A stretch of DNA of 21,239 nucleotides from a virus: the IMG/VR virus record IMGVR_UViG_3300020596_000119, positions 1-21,239 of that record. One strand, written 5' to 3'. This document shows, one piece after another, positions 12,656 through 20,198 of the stretch. The notes under the pieces are model-generated. The model was not told where the DNA came from. It worked only from the letters and a program-made list of their open reading frames with translations, and did no database searches. The position numbers were made by a program, and so were the translations under genes. How positions within the stretch are numbered: position 1 is the first letter of the stretch; the number at the start of each line of letters is the position of its first letter.

Positions 12656-12973
12656 ATGAGTAGTAAAGAAACTGAGATCGAGGACTTCGGTGCATCGCAT
12701 TGTTCTCTTGTGCTCACGAGGCAGGAGTTAATTGATGATCTGACTAAGTTCCTTTTGGATAAATGCCCGTGGAGCGAGGCAGGTGATTCGTGGGCACAGT
12801 TGTCACTTCATCATTCTGATTTAGAGTACGATTTGCTTGTGCGAAATTTATTTGCGATTGAGTTTGTTGATGGTTTTTTATCTAGCCAAAAGCAAGTGCG
12901 TCAAGATAATCGATCAGTTCTGGTTCCTGCCTCCATCGAGCAAGAACATGGTCAACAAATACCTACGGATTAA
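12656..12973 (+). CDS. Hypothetical protein carrying a half repeat
   Basis: 105 residues, MSSKETEIEDFGASHCSLVL..., with helical segments TRQELIDDLTKFLLDKCPW and LEYDLLVRNLFAIEFVDGFL, and a polar tail. Codons for DFGASHCS are a near-exact copy of the right arm of the R repeats (12683-12706), so part of the N-terminus derives from, or gave rise to, that repeat. No known family. Confidence 0.65.
   Translation: MSSKETEIEDFGASHCSLVLTRQELIDDLTKFLLDKCPWSEAGDSWAQLSLHHSDLEYDLLVRNLFAIEFVDGFLSSQKQVRQDNRSVLVPASIEQEHGQQIPTD
12683..12706 (+). repeat. Half copy of repeat R inside a gene
   Basis: 24 bases from GACTTCGGTGCATCGCATTG through TTCT match the right arm of R1-R3 with a single change (C for A). 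The left arm and centre are absent. Confidence 0.85.
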
Positions 12974-12996
12974 GGCAAATTACAATTACGTCACCA

Positions 12997-13473
12997 TTGA
13001 TAAAACGGGCTCTTAAATACTTCCTTATATCCACATTGTTGTGTTTTGCATTTTGGCCAACAAAAACTTATAAAGTTGTAGTTTCTGATTCTGATCCTGA
13101 TTCTGTTATGATCGAGCCGGAACTAATTCTGGAACCGGCAGATCGACCGACCCCTCCAAAGCTATTGGAGCCAGAGCCTGAAATTAAACAATCGTTTCAG
13201 GCATCTCCACCTAAAGAAAGTTATCTTCCTAAGGACGGTTATTTTTCTAGTCCTAAAACGGTTACTTCTTACAGGCCCATTAGTCCCGAAGACTTACCAA
13301 ACACCAAACCTTGGTACTATCGTGGTAAAGGAACTCTTAGGGATCACATACAAGAAGTCCATAGCATCACCCCATTTATGATGGCATTGTTTGACACCGA
13401 ATATGATCTAAAAAAATTACACTCTTTTCTTCACAATGGAGGTGATTTAAATTCTATACAAAGAAAAAAGTAG
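12997..13473 (+). CDS. Membrane-anchored proline-rich protein
   Basis: 158 residues if read from TTG 12997; no clear ribosome site, so the start is tentative. Residues 5-21 (ALKYFLISTLLCFAFWP) form a signal anchor. A long extended region rich in Pro, Glu and Ser follows (about 25-105), then a small helical domain (GTLRDHIQEVHSITPFMMALFD...). This is the layout of an envelope-spanning spanin- or Rz-like protein, but no such motif is recognised, so function is open. Confidence 0.55.
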   Translation: MIKRALKYFLISTLLCFAFWPTKTYKVVVSDSDPDSVMIEPELILEPADRPTPPKLLEPEPEIKQSFQASPPKESYLPKDGYFSSPKTVTSYRPISPEDLPNTKPWYYRGKGTLRDHIQEVHSITPFMMALFDTEYDLKKLHSFLHNGGDLNSIQRKK

Positions 13474-13510
13474 TATATAATCACCCTATAACATTAACCA
13501 AAAGGTCTTT

Positions 13511-14095
13511 ATGTCCGATTTTATGACTGTTGTAAAAGATCATCTAAAACCACTAAGGTCTTATATTAACCAAAGACTTTATTCTAAATTAAAAAAGATC
13601 GTTGACGCTGACGATATTCTTCAGGAAACTCTAATTAGTGCTGGGCGAAGATATGAAAAATTTCTTACCAGTAAAATACCATTCACCATTTGGCTTTATA
13701 AAATAGCTGAAGATGAGGTGATTGAAGCATATAGGGTTTATGTTAAGGCTAAAAAAAGAAGTATCTCAAGAGAATGCTCCGACGAAAATTACATTGAAAA
13801 TGAATATGGGGCGTTTTATAGCAATCTTCACGAGGCGAATATTGAACAGCCTTTAGAGTTAGCCATCTTGTCGGAAAACACTTCTATTCTAAAACAAGCT
13901 TTTAACAGGATGAATGATCAAGATAAAAAAATACTATATATGAAGCATATAGACCGGTTGAGTAACCGTGAAATAGCCGACCTAACTGGATTATGTGTAC
14001 ATACTGTATCTATGAGGGGCCTTAGGGCCTTTAACAGGCTAAGAAAAAGTGTCATAGATAACCCGGAGTTTATGGAGATGTTATGCCAGAAGTGA
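13511..14095 (+). CDS. ECF-type sigma factor, Planctomycetes-like
   Basis: A 194-residue sigma70-family protein. Region 2 covers about residues 15-80 (IVDADDILQETLISAGRRY, IPFTIWLYKIAEDEVIEAYR), and region 4 about 125-185 ends in a helix-turn-helix (LSNREIADLTGLCVHTVSMRG). Region 1 and region 3 are lacking, as in ECF sigmas. The DADDILQET form and the following KKRSISRE are typical of the planctomycete group. It would redirect host RNA polymerase to phage promoters. A weak TATAAT (13476-13481) precedes it. Overlaps the helicase gene by 13 bases. Confidence 0.82.
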   Translation: MSDFMTVVKDHLKPLRSYINQRLYSKLKKIVDADDILQETLISAGRRYEKFLTSKIPFTIWLYKIAEDEVIEAYRVYVKAKKRSISRECSDENYIENEYGAFYSNLHEANIEQPLELAILSENTSILKQAFNRMNDQDKKILYMKHIDRLSNREIADLTGLCVHTVSMRGLRAFNRLRKSVIDNPEFMEMLCQK

Positions 14096-15504
14096 TAAAT
14101 CAGGATTTAGCGTTTGAGAGGGCACTCTTGGCGGCATTTTGCCAGTTTGGGCTGGAGTGCTACATTGATGTGGATTTTGTGGAGATGGAAACTTTCACAG
14201 AGCAGACCAATCAGATCATATTCGAGTGTGTTAAAGCAACAATGGTTGAGGGGGCCAAGCCGGACCTTTCGACGATTCTTTCTAAGTCGGTCAGTATGGG
14301 TTTTAATTCCCTTCTTAAGGACGAGGAGATCGCATTTATACGGTCCCTGTACAATTTCCCGGTACACAAGGATAATGTTTCGTATTATGCGTCCAAACTT
14401 ACAAAGCTAAAGATAATTAGGGATTCTCGTAGGGTCTTAGATGCATGTAGGGGGCGAGTTGATACGTTTTCGGGCGAAGAAGATATTGGGGAAATTATGT
14501 CGGCTTTAGAGGGGCCTATTTCGGACCTAGTGGCCCAAGTTTATAACACCTCCACCCAAAAACCCGAACTAATGACTAAGGATCTAAAAGAATATGTCGA
14601 TGGGCTGATAAATAATCCGCATGAGATGATGGGGCTCAGCACTGGCATAGAGGCTTTCGACTATGCGATAGGGGGCGGTCTTAGGAGGGGCGGCGTTACA
14701 TTAATATCTGCACGTTATAAAGTGGGCAAGTCAACTATGGGGCTCCAAATAGCCGCTAATGTTGCTAGTAAAGGGGTTCCCGTACTTATTCTCGACACCG
14801 AAATGGACTATAATAGTCAGAAGAACCGTTTTGTCGCTAATCATTGTGAGATTAACATCAATAGATTGGCTGAAGGGAACGTAACCGAGCACGAATATTA
14901 TACGGTTGGGCTAAAGGAGGAGGGTTTTAACTCCCTAAATATATTTCACCTCAATGTTTCTGGGTGTTCTTTTGATACGGTAATATCGATGGCCCGCCAA
15001 TGGATTTATAGACACGTTGGCTTTGATGAAGAGGGTAAGGCTAAAGACTGTCTTGTCGTATATGATTATTTGAAGATGACTAGTGAAGACGGCCTCAATG
15101 ATTCCATGAAAGAGTATCAGATCATGGGGTTCCAAATGACGGCCCTCCACAATTTCTGTGTAAAACACATGGTTCCGTGCCTCTCGTTTGTTCAGCTAAG
15201 TAGGTCGGGCGACATTGCCCAATCTGACCGCATAGCGTGGCTCTGTACGTCCCACACAAAGTTTGAGGAAAAGTCCCCCGAGGAACAGGCCGACGATGTA
15301 CATGCGGGCCTAGTGCCCTACAATCGTAAATTAACCCCTATAGTGTCCCGATACGGCCCCTGCCTAGATCCCGGCGACTACATTAATATTAGGATGAAAG
15401 GTGAATACGCTAAAATAGAAGTTGGGCCCACACGCAATGAACTCCAGAAGTCAACAGACCCCTTCGAAGTACCTGACATCGCTACCGTTGGAGAAGATTC
15501 CTGA
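14083..15504 (+). CDS. dnaB: DnaB-type replicative helicase
   Basis: 473 residues. An N-terminal DnaB-like helical domain (about 1-110) precedes a RecA-type ATPase domain starting near 180. Walker A is ARYKVGKST (210-218, first Gly of the motif missing), the H1a Glu lies in LDTEMD (Glu240), and Walker B is LVVYDYL (324-330). The C-terminal part with QLSRSGD (around 363-370) would hold the DNA-binding loop. It unwinds DNA 5' to 3' ahead of the fork as a hexamer. ATG 14083 lies inside the sigma gene, with GGAG upstream. The primase gene follows with a long overlap, so the pair is probably co-translated. Confidence 0.9.
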   Translation: MPEVINQDLAFERALLAAFCQFGLECYIDVDFVEMETFTEQTNQIIFECVKATMVEGAKPDLSTILSKSVSMGFNSLLKDEEIAFIRSLYNFPVHKDNVSYYASKLTKLKIIRDSRRVLDACRGRVDTFSGEEDIGEIMSALEGPISDLVAQVYNTSTQKPELMTKDLKEYVDGLINNPHEMMGLSTGIEAFDYAIGGGLRRGGVTLISARYKVGKSTMGLQIAANVASKGVPVLILDTEMDYNSQKNRFVANHCEININRLAEGNVTEHEYYTVGLKEEGFNSLNIFHLNVSGCSFDTVISMARQWIYRHVGFDEEGKAKDCLVVYDYLKMTSEDGLNDSMKEYQIMGFQMTALHNFCVKHMVPCLSFVQLSRSGDIAQSDRIAWLCTSHTKFEEKSPEEQADDVHAGLVPYNRKLTPIVSRYGPCLDPGDYINIRMKGEYAKIEVGPTRNELQKSTDPFEVPDIATVGEDS

Positions 15505-16513
15505 CATACTTGATAGATTAGGAATAAAGTATTCATCTTCTAATAATAGATATTTTTTTTCTTGTCCAGTTCATGGTGGAGATAACAGTAACGGCTGTAC
15601 CATATTTGCAGACAATAAATTATGCTGGAAGTGCTGGACTCAGTCTTGTCATGAAGAGTATGGCTCGGGCATATTTGGGTTTGTTAGAGGGGCATTAACT
15701 AGGGCAAAAGGTAAGAATGTTACTTATGCTGAGGTAGCGTCTTTCTTAGGGTCGGAGTATTGCACTAAACAAGAGTACGACCCCTTAGCAGAAAAGTATA
15801 CGCCTTCGTCTCTCATAGAATACAAAAGAATTCAAGAGACCTTCTTAACAGAGCCCAACAGGAATTATGAGCACCATATAGATCGGGCCTATGCTATTCG
15901 TAATTTGGATATCCCTTCTCCGTATTATTTGGCTAAGGATCACCCTATACAGTCTTCCATACTTACCAAGTTCGACATTGGGGATTGTACTGAGGGTTAT
16001 ATGGAGGGTCGTGCTGTTACTCCAATATATAACGAGAACTATAGGTTCGTCGGTAATGCAGGGCGAAAAATTGGCTGGCAAAAAGGGGATGGGCCGAAAT
16101 GGACTTACGATTCCACCTTAGAAAAGGGTCATCACCTATATGGATTAAACTTGGCACGACAATATATTTTGGATAGCGGAACCTGCATATTGGTAGAGGG
16201 ACAAGCTAATATTTGGCGGCTTTGGGAGGCCGGTTTTCCTAACTGCGCGGGTATAATGGGGGCGAGCCTCACAGAACACCAGTTAATTCTTTTAGAGAAA
16301 TCCGGTTGTACGACTGTGGTTCTAATGATGGATTTAGATCAGGCTGGAGCAAAGGCCACATTACAAATAAAAAAAGTAGGGGGCCGTAGATTTAATTATG
16401 TGGGGCCCGAACTTATTAAGGGCGATCCCGAAGAACATACGGCGGAAGAACTGCGGGAAATATTGGGGAAATGTAAAGTGAATCAACTAATAACGAATGA
16501 GAAAAAGATATGA
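15437..16513 (+). CDS. dnaG: DNA primase, CHC2 zinc finger plus TOPRIM
   Basis: 358 residues from ATG 15437, which is 68 bases inside the helicase gene. The N-terminal zinc finger has CPVH (43-46) and CWKC (63-66). A linker and primase core follow, then TOPRIM motifs ILVEGQANIW (Glu254) and MMDLDQAG (Asp299, Asp301). It makes RNA primers with the helicase. It is smaller than cellular DnaG and lacks a helicase-binding C-terminal domain, as in many phage primases. The start has no strong ribosome site, so a start further in remains possible. It overlaps the next gene by 4 bases. Confidence 0.88.
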   Translation: MNSRSQQTPSKYLTSLPLEKIPDILDRLGIKYSSSNNRYFFSCPVHGGDNSNGCTIFADNKLCWKCWTQSCHEEYGSGIFGFVRGALTRAKGKNVTYAEVASFLGSEYCTKQEYDPLAEKYTPSSLIEYKRIQETFLTEPNRNYEHHIDRAYAIRNLDIPSPYYLAKDHPIQSSILTKFDIGDCTEGYMEGRAVTPIYNENYRFVGNAGRKIGWQKGDGPKWTYDSTLEKGHHLYGLNLARQYILDSGTCILVEGQANIWRLWEAGFPNCAGIMGASLTEHQLILLEKSGCTTVVLMMDLDQAGAKATLQIKKVGGRRFNYVGPELIKGDPEEHTAEELREILGKCKVNQLITNEKKI

Positions 16514-17310
16514 AAATTCTTGCATTTGCGGGTCTTAAAGGTTCTGGGAAAAATACTCTGGCGAATTTCCTGCATGGTTATCAGCTTAGGGCTAATAACT
16601 TGATAGAGGACTTTTCTCTGGACGTGGGGGGAAAGTTGCACGTCACTTATGAGGGTGGGAAATCGGGAATGCTCGATGTTGAGAGACAAGATCCACAATT
16701 TGCTATTTGGGCGTCTACGGGACTTTGGCCTTACGTTAAGTCTTATGCCTTTGCCCATCCTTTAAAAGATATGTGCGAGAGCTTGTTCGATATTCCTAGG
16801 GAGTGTTTATATGGAACCGATGAACAAAAGAATACGGTAGTGGAGCATTTGTTGTGGGAGAATATGCCCGGCGTTATCACGCCGGAAAAATACCAAGAAT
16901 TAACTCGGGAAGCTACTGCGTTATTTCGTTTGCCAGATAGTTCGTTCATTATTCACTCTCCCGGCCCTATGACAGCCCGAGAATTCATGCAGTTTGCTGG
17001 CACAGGAATATTCAGAAAGATGTATTCTCCCATTTGGACCAAGCGGTGCCTAAACCTAATCAAGGATGAAGAATCAGCCTTGGCTATTGTTACCGACCTG
17101 AGGTTCGACAATGAAGCCGAAGCTATCTTGGAAGCGGGTGGGAAGATTATACAACTTTCCAGAGGAATTGGTGGGGATGGACACTCTTCAGAGAAGGGGG
17201 TTTCTTCTGGGTTGGTGAATAATACGCTCGATAATGTTAGTTTGGATTTGGTTGATACATGTCAACAGGTACTTAATATCATAGAAAGTTACGGGTGGCA
17301 GGATGAGTAG
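16510..17310 (+). CDS. Deoxynucleoside monophosphate kinase (T4 gp1-like)
   Basis: 266 residues. Walker A GLKGSGKNT (8-16); an insertion at about 30-75; the family signature FAHPLKDMCESLFDIPRECLYGTDEQKN (split here by the reader at positions 84-111); GPMTAREFMQFAGTGIFR; VTDLRFDNEAEAI. These are the hallmarks of phage dNMP kinases, which convert dNMPs, including modified ones, to dNDPs. It follows the primase with a 4-base overlap. Its presence with the TS and PurA/PurZ homologues supports a phage that rebuilds its own dNTP pool, perhaps with an altered base. Confidence 0.88.
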   Translation: MKILAFAGLKGSGKNTLANFLHGYQLRANNLIEDFSLDVGGKLHVTYEGGKSGMLDVERQDPQFAIWASTGLWPYVKSYAFAHPLKDMCESLFDIPRECLYGTDEQKNTVVEHLLWENMPGVITPEKYQELTREATALFRLPDSSFIIHSPGPMTAREFMQFAGTGIFRKMYSPIWTKRCLNLIKDEESALAIVTDLRFDNEAEAILEAGGKIIQLSRGIGGDGHSSEKGVSSGLVNNTLDNVSLDLVDTCQQVLNIIESYGWQDE

Positions 17311-17395
17311 GATGCGTAGCCGCATCCGGACCTTATATTCACTGTGTTCATAACTCCGCTACTCGGTCTTGACGACCTCATAACACGCTACGTTT
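17310..17395 (+). other. Candidate structured RNA after the dNMP kinase
   Basis: Hairpin GGATGCG-tagc-CGCATCC (17310-17327) begins at the stop codon. CGTAGC (17315-17320) can instead pair with GCTACG (17387-17392), enclosing GTGTT/AACAC (17344-17348, 17382-17386) and GGTC-ttgac-GACC (17365-17377). The two folds exclude each other. No coding frame or known RNA class is seen. Confidence 0.4.
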
Positions 17396-17397
17396 GA

Positions 17398-17428
17398 CGG
17401 GGGAAACCCCCGCCGACCCCCGGTTTTT
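17398..17428 (+). terminator. Rho-independent terminator with competing 3' arms
   Basis: CGGGGG (17398-17403) pairs with CCCCCG at 17407-17412 (loop AAA) or with the CCCCCG at 17417-17422, directly ahead of TTTTT (17424-17428). A classic terminator for the sigma-helicase-primase-kinase operon. Confidence 0.75.
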
Positions 17429-17453
17429 ATTTACTTAATTTTGTGAGGATATA

Positions 17454-17585
17454 ATGGGGTATGTAGAGGGAAATGTGCAGTGGGTTCATAAGATAGTAAA
17501 TTTTATGAAGCAGGCCTTGCCCGATAACGAATTTATAAACTGGTGCCGGATAATAGTAAATAACAATATAGAAGGTAATATTTAA
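17454..17585 (+). pseudogene. C-terminal remnant of an HNH endonuclease
   Basis: A 43-codon frame with a good ribosome site (GTGAGGATATA) reads MGYVEGNVQWVHKIVNFMKQ... and ends CRIIVNNNIEGNI. The segment YVEGNVQWVHKxVNxMK followed by a Phe-Ile-x-x-Cys block is the tail of phage HNH endonucleases, normally preceded by an SLDRID-type metal motif. The catalytic part is missing. It may be only a relic, but it is translatable and its stop overlaps the next start by one base (TAATG). Confidence 0.6.
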
Positions 17586-18607
17586 TGGAAATAAAATTCT
17601 TAAGGTCGAGTTCGTACAACCAATTTGAATATTGCCAAATGTCTTACTATATAACGTATAATTTAGGAATAAGATCTAGAAACACGATTAAAACTAATTA
17701 TGGTACTGTCACTCATAAGGTTTTAGAAGGATTCGCTAATTGTAAAAAAACGATTCAGGATAATCCAAAAAAGAAAGATCTTTCATTTAAAGATGAAGAA
17801 ATGGGAATTCTTAATTTTAACGAAGATTCAATAATGTCAGAAGACTTTGTTAAAGAATTAACTGATAAATCATATGAATACTATAGAATAAATAATCCTC
17901 ACCTAGACCATAATGTTAAAAAAGATTATAAATTTTGTAGATCTATGGTTGACGTTGTTATAAATCATAACGACGGGCAATACGATCCTCGCAAGCAAAA
18001 TATAGTTGCGACTGAACCTTTATTCTCTATTCCTATTGATGAAGAATGGGCTAAATTTGATTACAATGGAGAGCTATACCAGCTAGAAGTAAAAGGTAGT
18101 ATAGATTTAATAACAGAAATAAATAAAGATACTGCTCAGATAACAGATTGGAAAACATCGGCCACGAGAAAAAACTGGGCGACAGGAGAAACGAAAGAAG
18201 AAAAAGACTTCTATAACGATTTTCAACTCCTACTCTATAGCTTCTCAGCACATAAAATGTATCCACAATATTCTCAGTTTATACCGACTATTTATTTTAT
18301 TCAGGCTGGCGGGCCATATTCTTTATGTTTCGACGAATCTCATAAGAAAAAAGTTTTATCTAAAATGAAAGATCGCTTATACGAAATATTAAAATGCAAG
18401 CTTCCAAAGCCAATCAATAAGTGGCGATCAGATTTTAGATGCACTAGGTTGTGTCAATTTTACAAAGATAATTGGCCCGGTACAGAAACCAGAATTTGTA
18501 ATTATGTAGAAGATCATATTAAACTTTATGGCATAGATAAAACATCTGTGGAATTAAAAGAAAAAAATCATTCGGTTTCACACTACCAAGCTCCCGGTTC
18601 CATTTGA
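17585..18607 (+). CDS. Cas4/RecB-like PD-(D/E)XK exonuclease with Fe-S cysteines
   Basis: 340 residues. SSSYNQFEYCQMSYYI (Cys17), GTVTHKVLE (His44), GSIDLITE (Asp174), ITDWKT (Asp188, Lys190) and QLLLYS (Gln214) give the RecB-family nuclease core. CTRLC (286, 290) and Cys305 with Cys17 make four cysteines, as in the 4Fe-4S site of Cas4 and AddB. It probably processes DNA ends in recombination or replication. No CRISPR genes are near. Codon use is distinctly more AT-rich than the helicase-primase block, suggesting a different history. Confidence 0.85.
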   Translation: MEIKFLRSSSYNQFEYCQMSYYITYNLGIRSRNTIKTNYGTVTHKVLEGFANCKKTIQDNPKKKDLSFKDEEMGILNFNEDSIMSEDFVKELTDKSYEYYRINNPHLDHNVKKDYKFCRSMVDVVINHNDGQYDPRKQNIVATEPLFSIPIDEEWAKFDYNGELYQLEVKGSIDLITEINKDTAQITDWKTSATRKNWATGETKEEKDFYNDFQLLLYSFSAHKMYPQYSQFIPTIYFIQAGGPYSLCFDESHKKKVLSKMKDRLYEILKCKLPKPINKWRSDFRCTRLCQFYKDNWPGTETRICNYVEDHIKLYGIDKTSVELKEKNHSVSHYQAPGSI

Positions 18608-18631
18608 TCTCACTAATTAGAGAAAGTCCCC

Positions 18632-18979
18632 ATGTCTTCACAAATCAGTTTTAAAGACTCTGTTTGGGTCTCCACAATGTCAGGTTATTTCTTCTACAGG
18701 CTCCTGCTAAAAAGTGGCTCCAAAGAATCAATTAATAGCTTATGTGCCTTGTACGAAAAAAAGTACGACAATTGGCTAGATGAAAAAATTCACATATTCG
18801 AGTGCAACAATCCTATTACGGTTCCCTATAGTGAGGCTAAAGATCTTATGGACGGACTAAAGGGAGATCAAACAATGTCGGTATCTATGTTTGCTATGAT
18901 TGACTCTGACATGCAGAAACATACTGACGAAAATAACCCCCCTCTAGCCCTTGCAATACCCGAAGGATTTTGGAAATGA
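18632..18979 (+). CDS. Hypothetical protein
   Basis: 115 residues, MSSQISFKDSVWVSTMSGYF.... A helix-rich first half and a YSEAKDLMDGLKGDQTMSVSMF middle. I recognise no family. A ribosome site (GAGAAAG) lies upstream, and its stop overlaps the next gene start at 18976. Confidence 0.65.
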   Translation: MSSQISFKDSVWVSTMSGYFFYRLLLKSGSKESINSLCALYEKKYDNWLDEKIHIFECNNPITVPYSEAKDLMDGLKGDQTMSVSMFAMIDSDMQKHTDENNPPLALAIPEGFWK

Positions 18980-19491
18980 TAGAACTACAGATAACAGACG
19001 AAGTGCGGCGATATGCTTGGGCTAAATCCCGAGATATGGGCAAGTTGAAAAATTCAATAACTAGTGGCGATGGAAATCAGTGTGGATTTATTGGTGAGCA
19101 ACTTGCCTCAGAATATTTGGGCGGCGTCTTGACAAACACTTACGACTATGATATATTGATCCCCGAGGGTTTTGTGGATTGTAAGGCTAAGCAAGTAAGT
19201 TCGGTCCCGTACCCACATTACGAGGTTTCGGTTGCACAATTCAATACTTTTCAGGAGTGTGATTATTATGCTTTTATGCGTGTTGAATTTTTAAACAACG
19301 TATATACTCGGGCGTGGTTCCTCGGGATCATCCGCAAGGAAGAGTATTATGACAAGGCCCGAAAGTTAATTAAGGGACAAAAAGACGGTTCTAATGGATT
19401 CACTGTTAGGGCCGACTGTTACAATTTGAGAATAGATCAACTTTACGATAGCGTGGAATCTGCTAACGGGACTTTACAAGAAAAAAAATAA
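18976..19491 (+). CDS. Small PD-(D/E)XK-like nuclease
   Basis: 171 residues from ATG 18976 (GAAGG upstream; the alternative TTG 18970 is less likely). The block GFIGEQLASEYLGG (Glu41), TYDYDILI (Asp57, Asp59) and VDCKAKQ (Asp68, Lys70) followed by PYPHYEVSV matches the E..D..(D)xK order of PD-(D/E)XK nucleases, with Cys in the x position. These small phage proteins act as restriction-like or Holliday-type nucleases in some cases; target unknown here. It overlaps the previous gene by 4 bases. Confidence 0.7.
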   Translation: MIELQITDEVRRYAWAKSRDMGKLKNSITSGDGNQCGFIGEQLASEYLGGVLTNTYDYDILIPEGFVDCKAKQVSSVPYPHYEVSVAQFNTFQECDYYAFMRVEFLNNVYTRAWFLGIIRKEEYYDKARKLIKGQKDGSNGFTVRADCYNLRIDQLYDSVESANGTLQEKK

Positions 19492-19492
19492 T

Positions 19493-19864
19493 ATGAATAA
19501 AAGTTCATTATATTCAAATTGGGTTTCAGAAAATGTTACTGAGCAATATGGCAAATGTGCAGAAGTAACCGAAAAGATGCAAAAGTCGTTTCCAGAACTT
19601 GAAAGGGTTAGGGGGCATTATTATTGTTATGTGTGGGGCGAGCGGCAGCACTGGTGGTTAGTTGATCGTGACAATAATATAATAGATCCAACGATGGAAC
19701 AGTTCCCAAGTAAGGGGAGGGGTCGTTATGAACCTTGGAACGAGGGGGCTCCAGAACCAACCGGAAAATGCCCAAATTGTGGAGAGTTAATTTATAGCGG
19801 AGATTTTGTATGTGGTGATATTTGCGGTAGGGAATATGTGTCGTTTTGTAGCAAAGGAATTTAA
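19493..19864 (+). CDS. Possible papain/transglutaminase-fold protein with zinc ribbon
   Basis: 123 residues. Residues 20-68 carry GKCAEVTEKM (Cys22), FPELERVRGHYYC, GERQHWWLVD (His53) and NNIIDPT (Asp65). A Cys, later a His in a strand, then an Asp-Pro is the order of a Cys-His-Asp triad in transglutaminase-like folds. The pattern is frequent in phage proteins of unknown role. A zinc ribbon ends the protein (CPNC at 93-96, CGDIC and a last Cys). Enzymatic activity is inferred from motif order only. Confidence 0.6.
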   Translation: MNKSSLYSNWVSENVTEQYGKCAEVTEKMQKSFPELERVRGHYYCYVWGERQHWWLVDRDNNIIDPTMEQFPSKGRGRYEPWNEGAPEPTGKCPNCGELIYSGDFVCGDICGREYVSFCSKGI

Positions 19865-19890
19865 AAATTTTACAAAAGAAAAAGTATAAT

Positions 19891-20055
19891 ATGGGACCAT
19901 CTATTAAGATTATTTTGGGCGGACTTATTACGGTGTTGGCGGGATCTTGTTTGATTCAAGCCGATCTTGTTGCTGTTGGGGTCGCAGTTATTGGTATAGG
20001 GATTTTTACAGTTATGGCGGGCCCGGTAGTGTGGGCTTCTTGTAAAGATAGATAA
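19891..20055 (+). CDS. Small two-helix membrane protein
   Basis: 54 residues (MGPSIKIILGGLITVLAGSC...), with two hydrophobic stretches (7-22 and 26-50) joined by IQAD, and a short basic tail CKDR. TATAAT lies directly before the ATG, but no -35 fits at normal spacing. Followed by AAGGAG for the next small frame. Function unknown. Confidence 0.6.
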   Translation: MGPSIKIILGGLITVLAGSCLIQADLVAVGVAVIGIGIFTVMAGPVVWASCKDR

Positions 20056-20068
20056 GGAGAGAAAATTT

Positions 20069-20128
20069 ATGATTAGGAGCTATCCCATAATTGTTTCTGT
20101 GGGGGCCATAATGTTTGTGGTGGGCTAA
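20069..20128 (+). CDS. 19-residue hydrophobic microprotein
   Basis: ATG 20069 behind AAGGAG reads MIRSYPIIVSVGAIMFVVG and stops at 20126-20128. The ribosome site is one of the best in this stretch and the peptide is one membrane span. Its stop lies 7 bases before repeat copy C. It could be real or chance. Confidence 0.4.
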   Translation: MIRSYPIIVSVGAIMFVVG

Positions 20129-20135
20129 CCCGGTT

Positions 20136-20178
20136 GGGTCGGGTCGCTCGCCCCCCTATATGTATTTTTTCTTTTGTA
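20136..20178 (+). terminator. Repeated GC box plus T-run, copy C
   Basis: GGGTCGGGTCGCTCGCCCC (20136-20154), followed by TATATGTATTTTTTCTTTTGTACC. CCCGG-TTGGG-TCGGG (20129-20143) repeats the competing hairpin of copy B, with a G.T pair where copy B has A-T. Confidence 0.5.
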
Positions 20179-20198
20179 CCATTTTTTTGAGAGATATT

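Noticed and set aside
14107-15168. Open frames on the opposite strand and other frames within the helicase gene
   Set aside because: Shadows of a clearly conserved coding frame.
17585-18607. Part of a CRISPR-Cas adaptation module because of Cas4 similarity
   Set aside because: No Cas1, Cas2 or repeat array nearby; phage RecB-like nucleases with Fe-S cysteines commonly stand alone.
20115-20198. Extension of the MSGGHFD gene to 20115
   Set aside because: It would translate through repeat copy C and its T-run; ATG 20199 has a ribosome site and matches the expected N-terminus.
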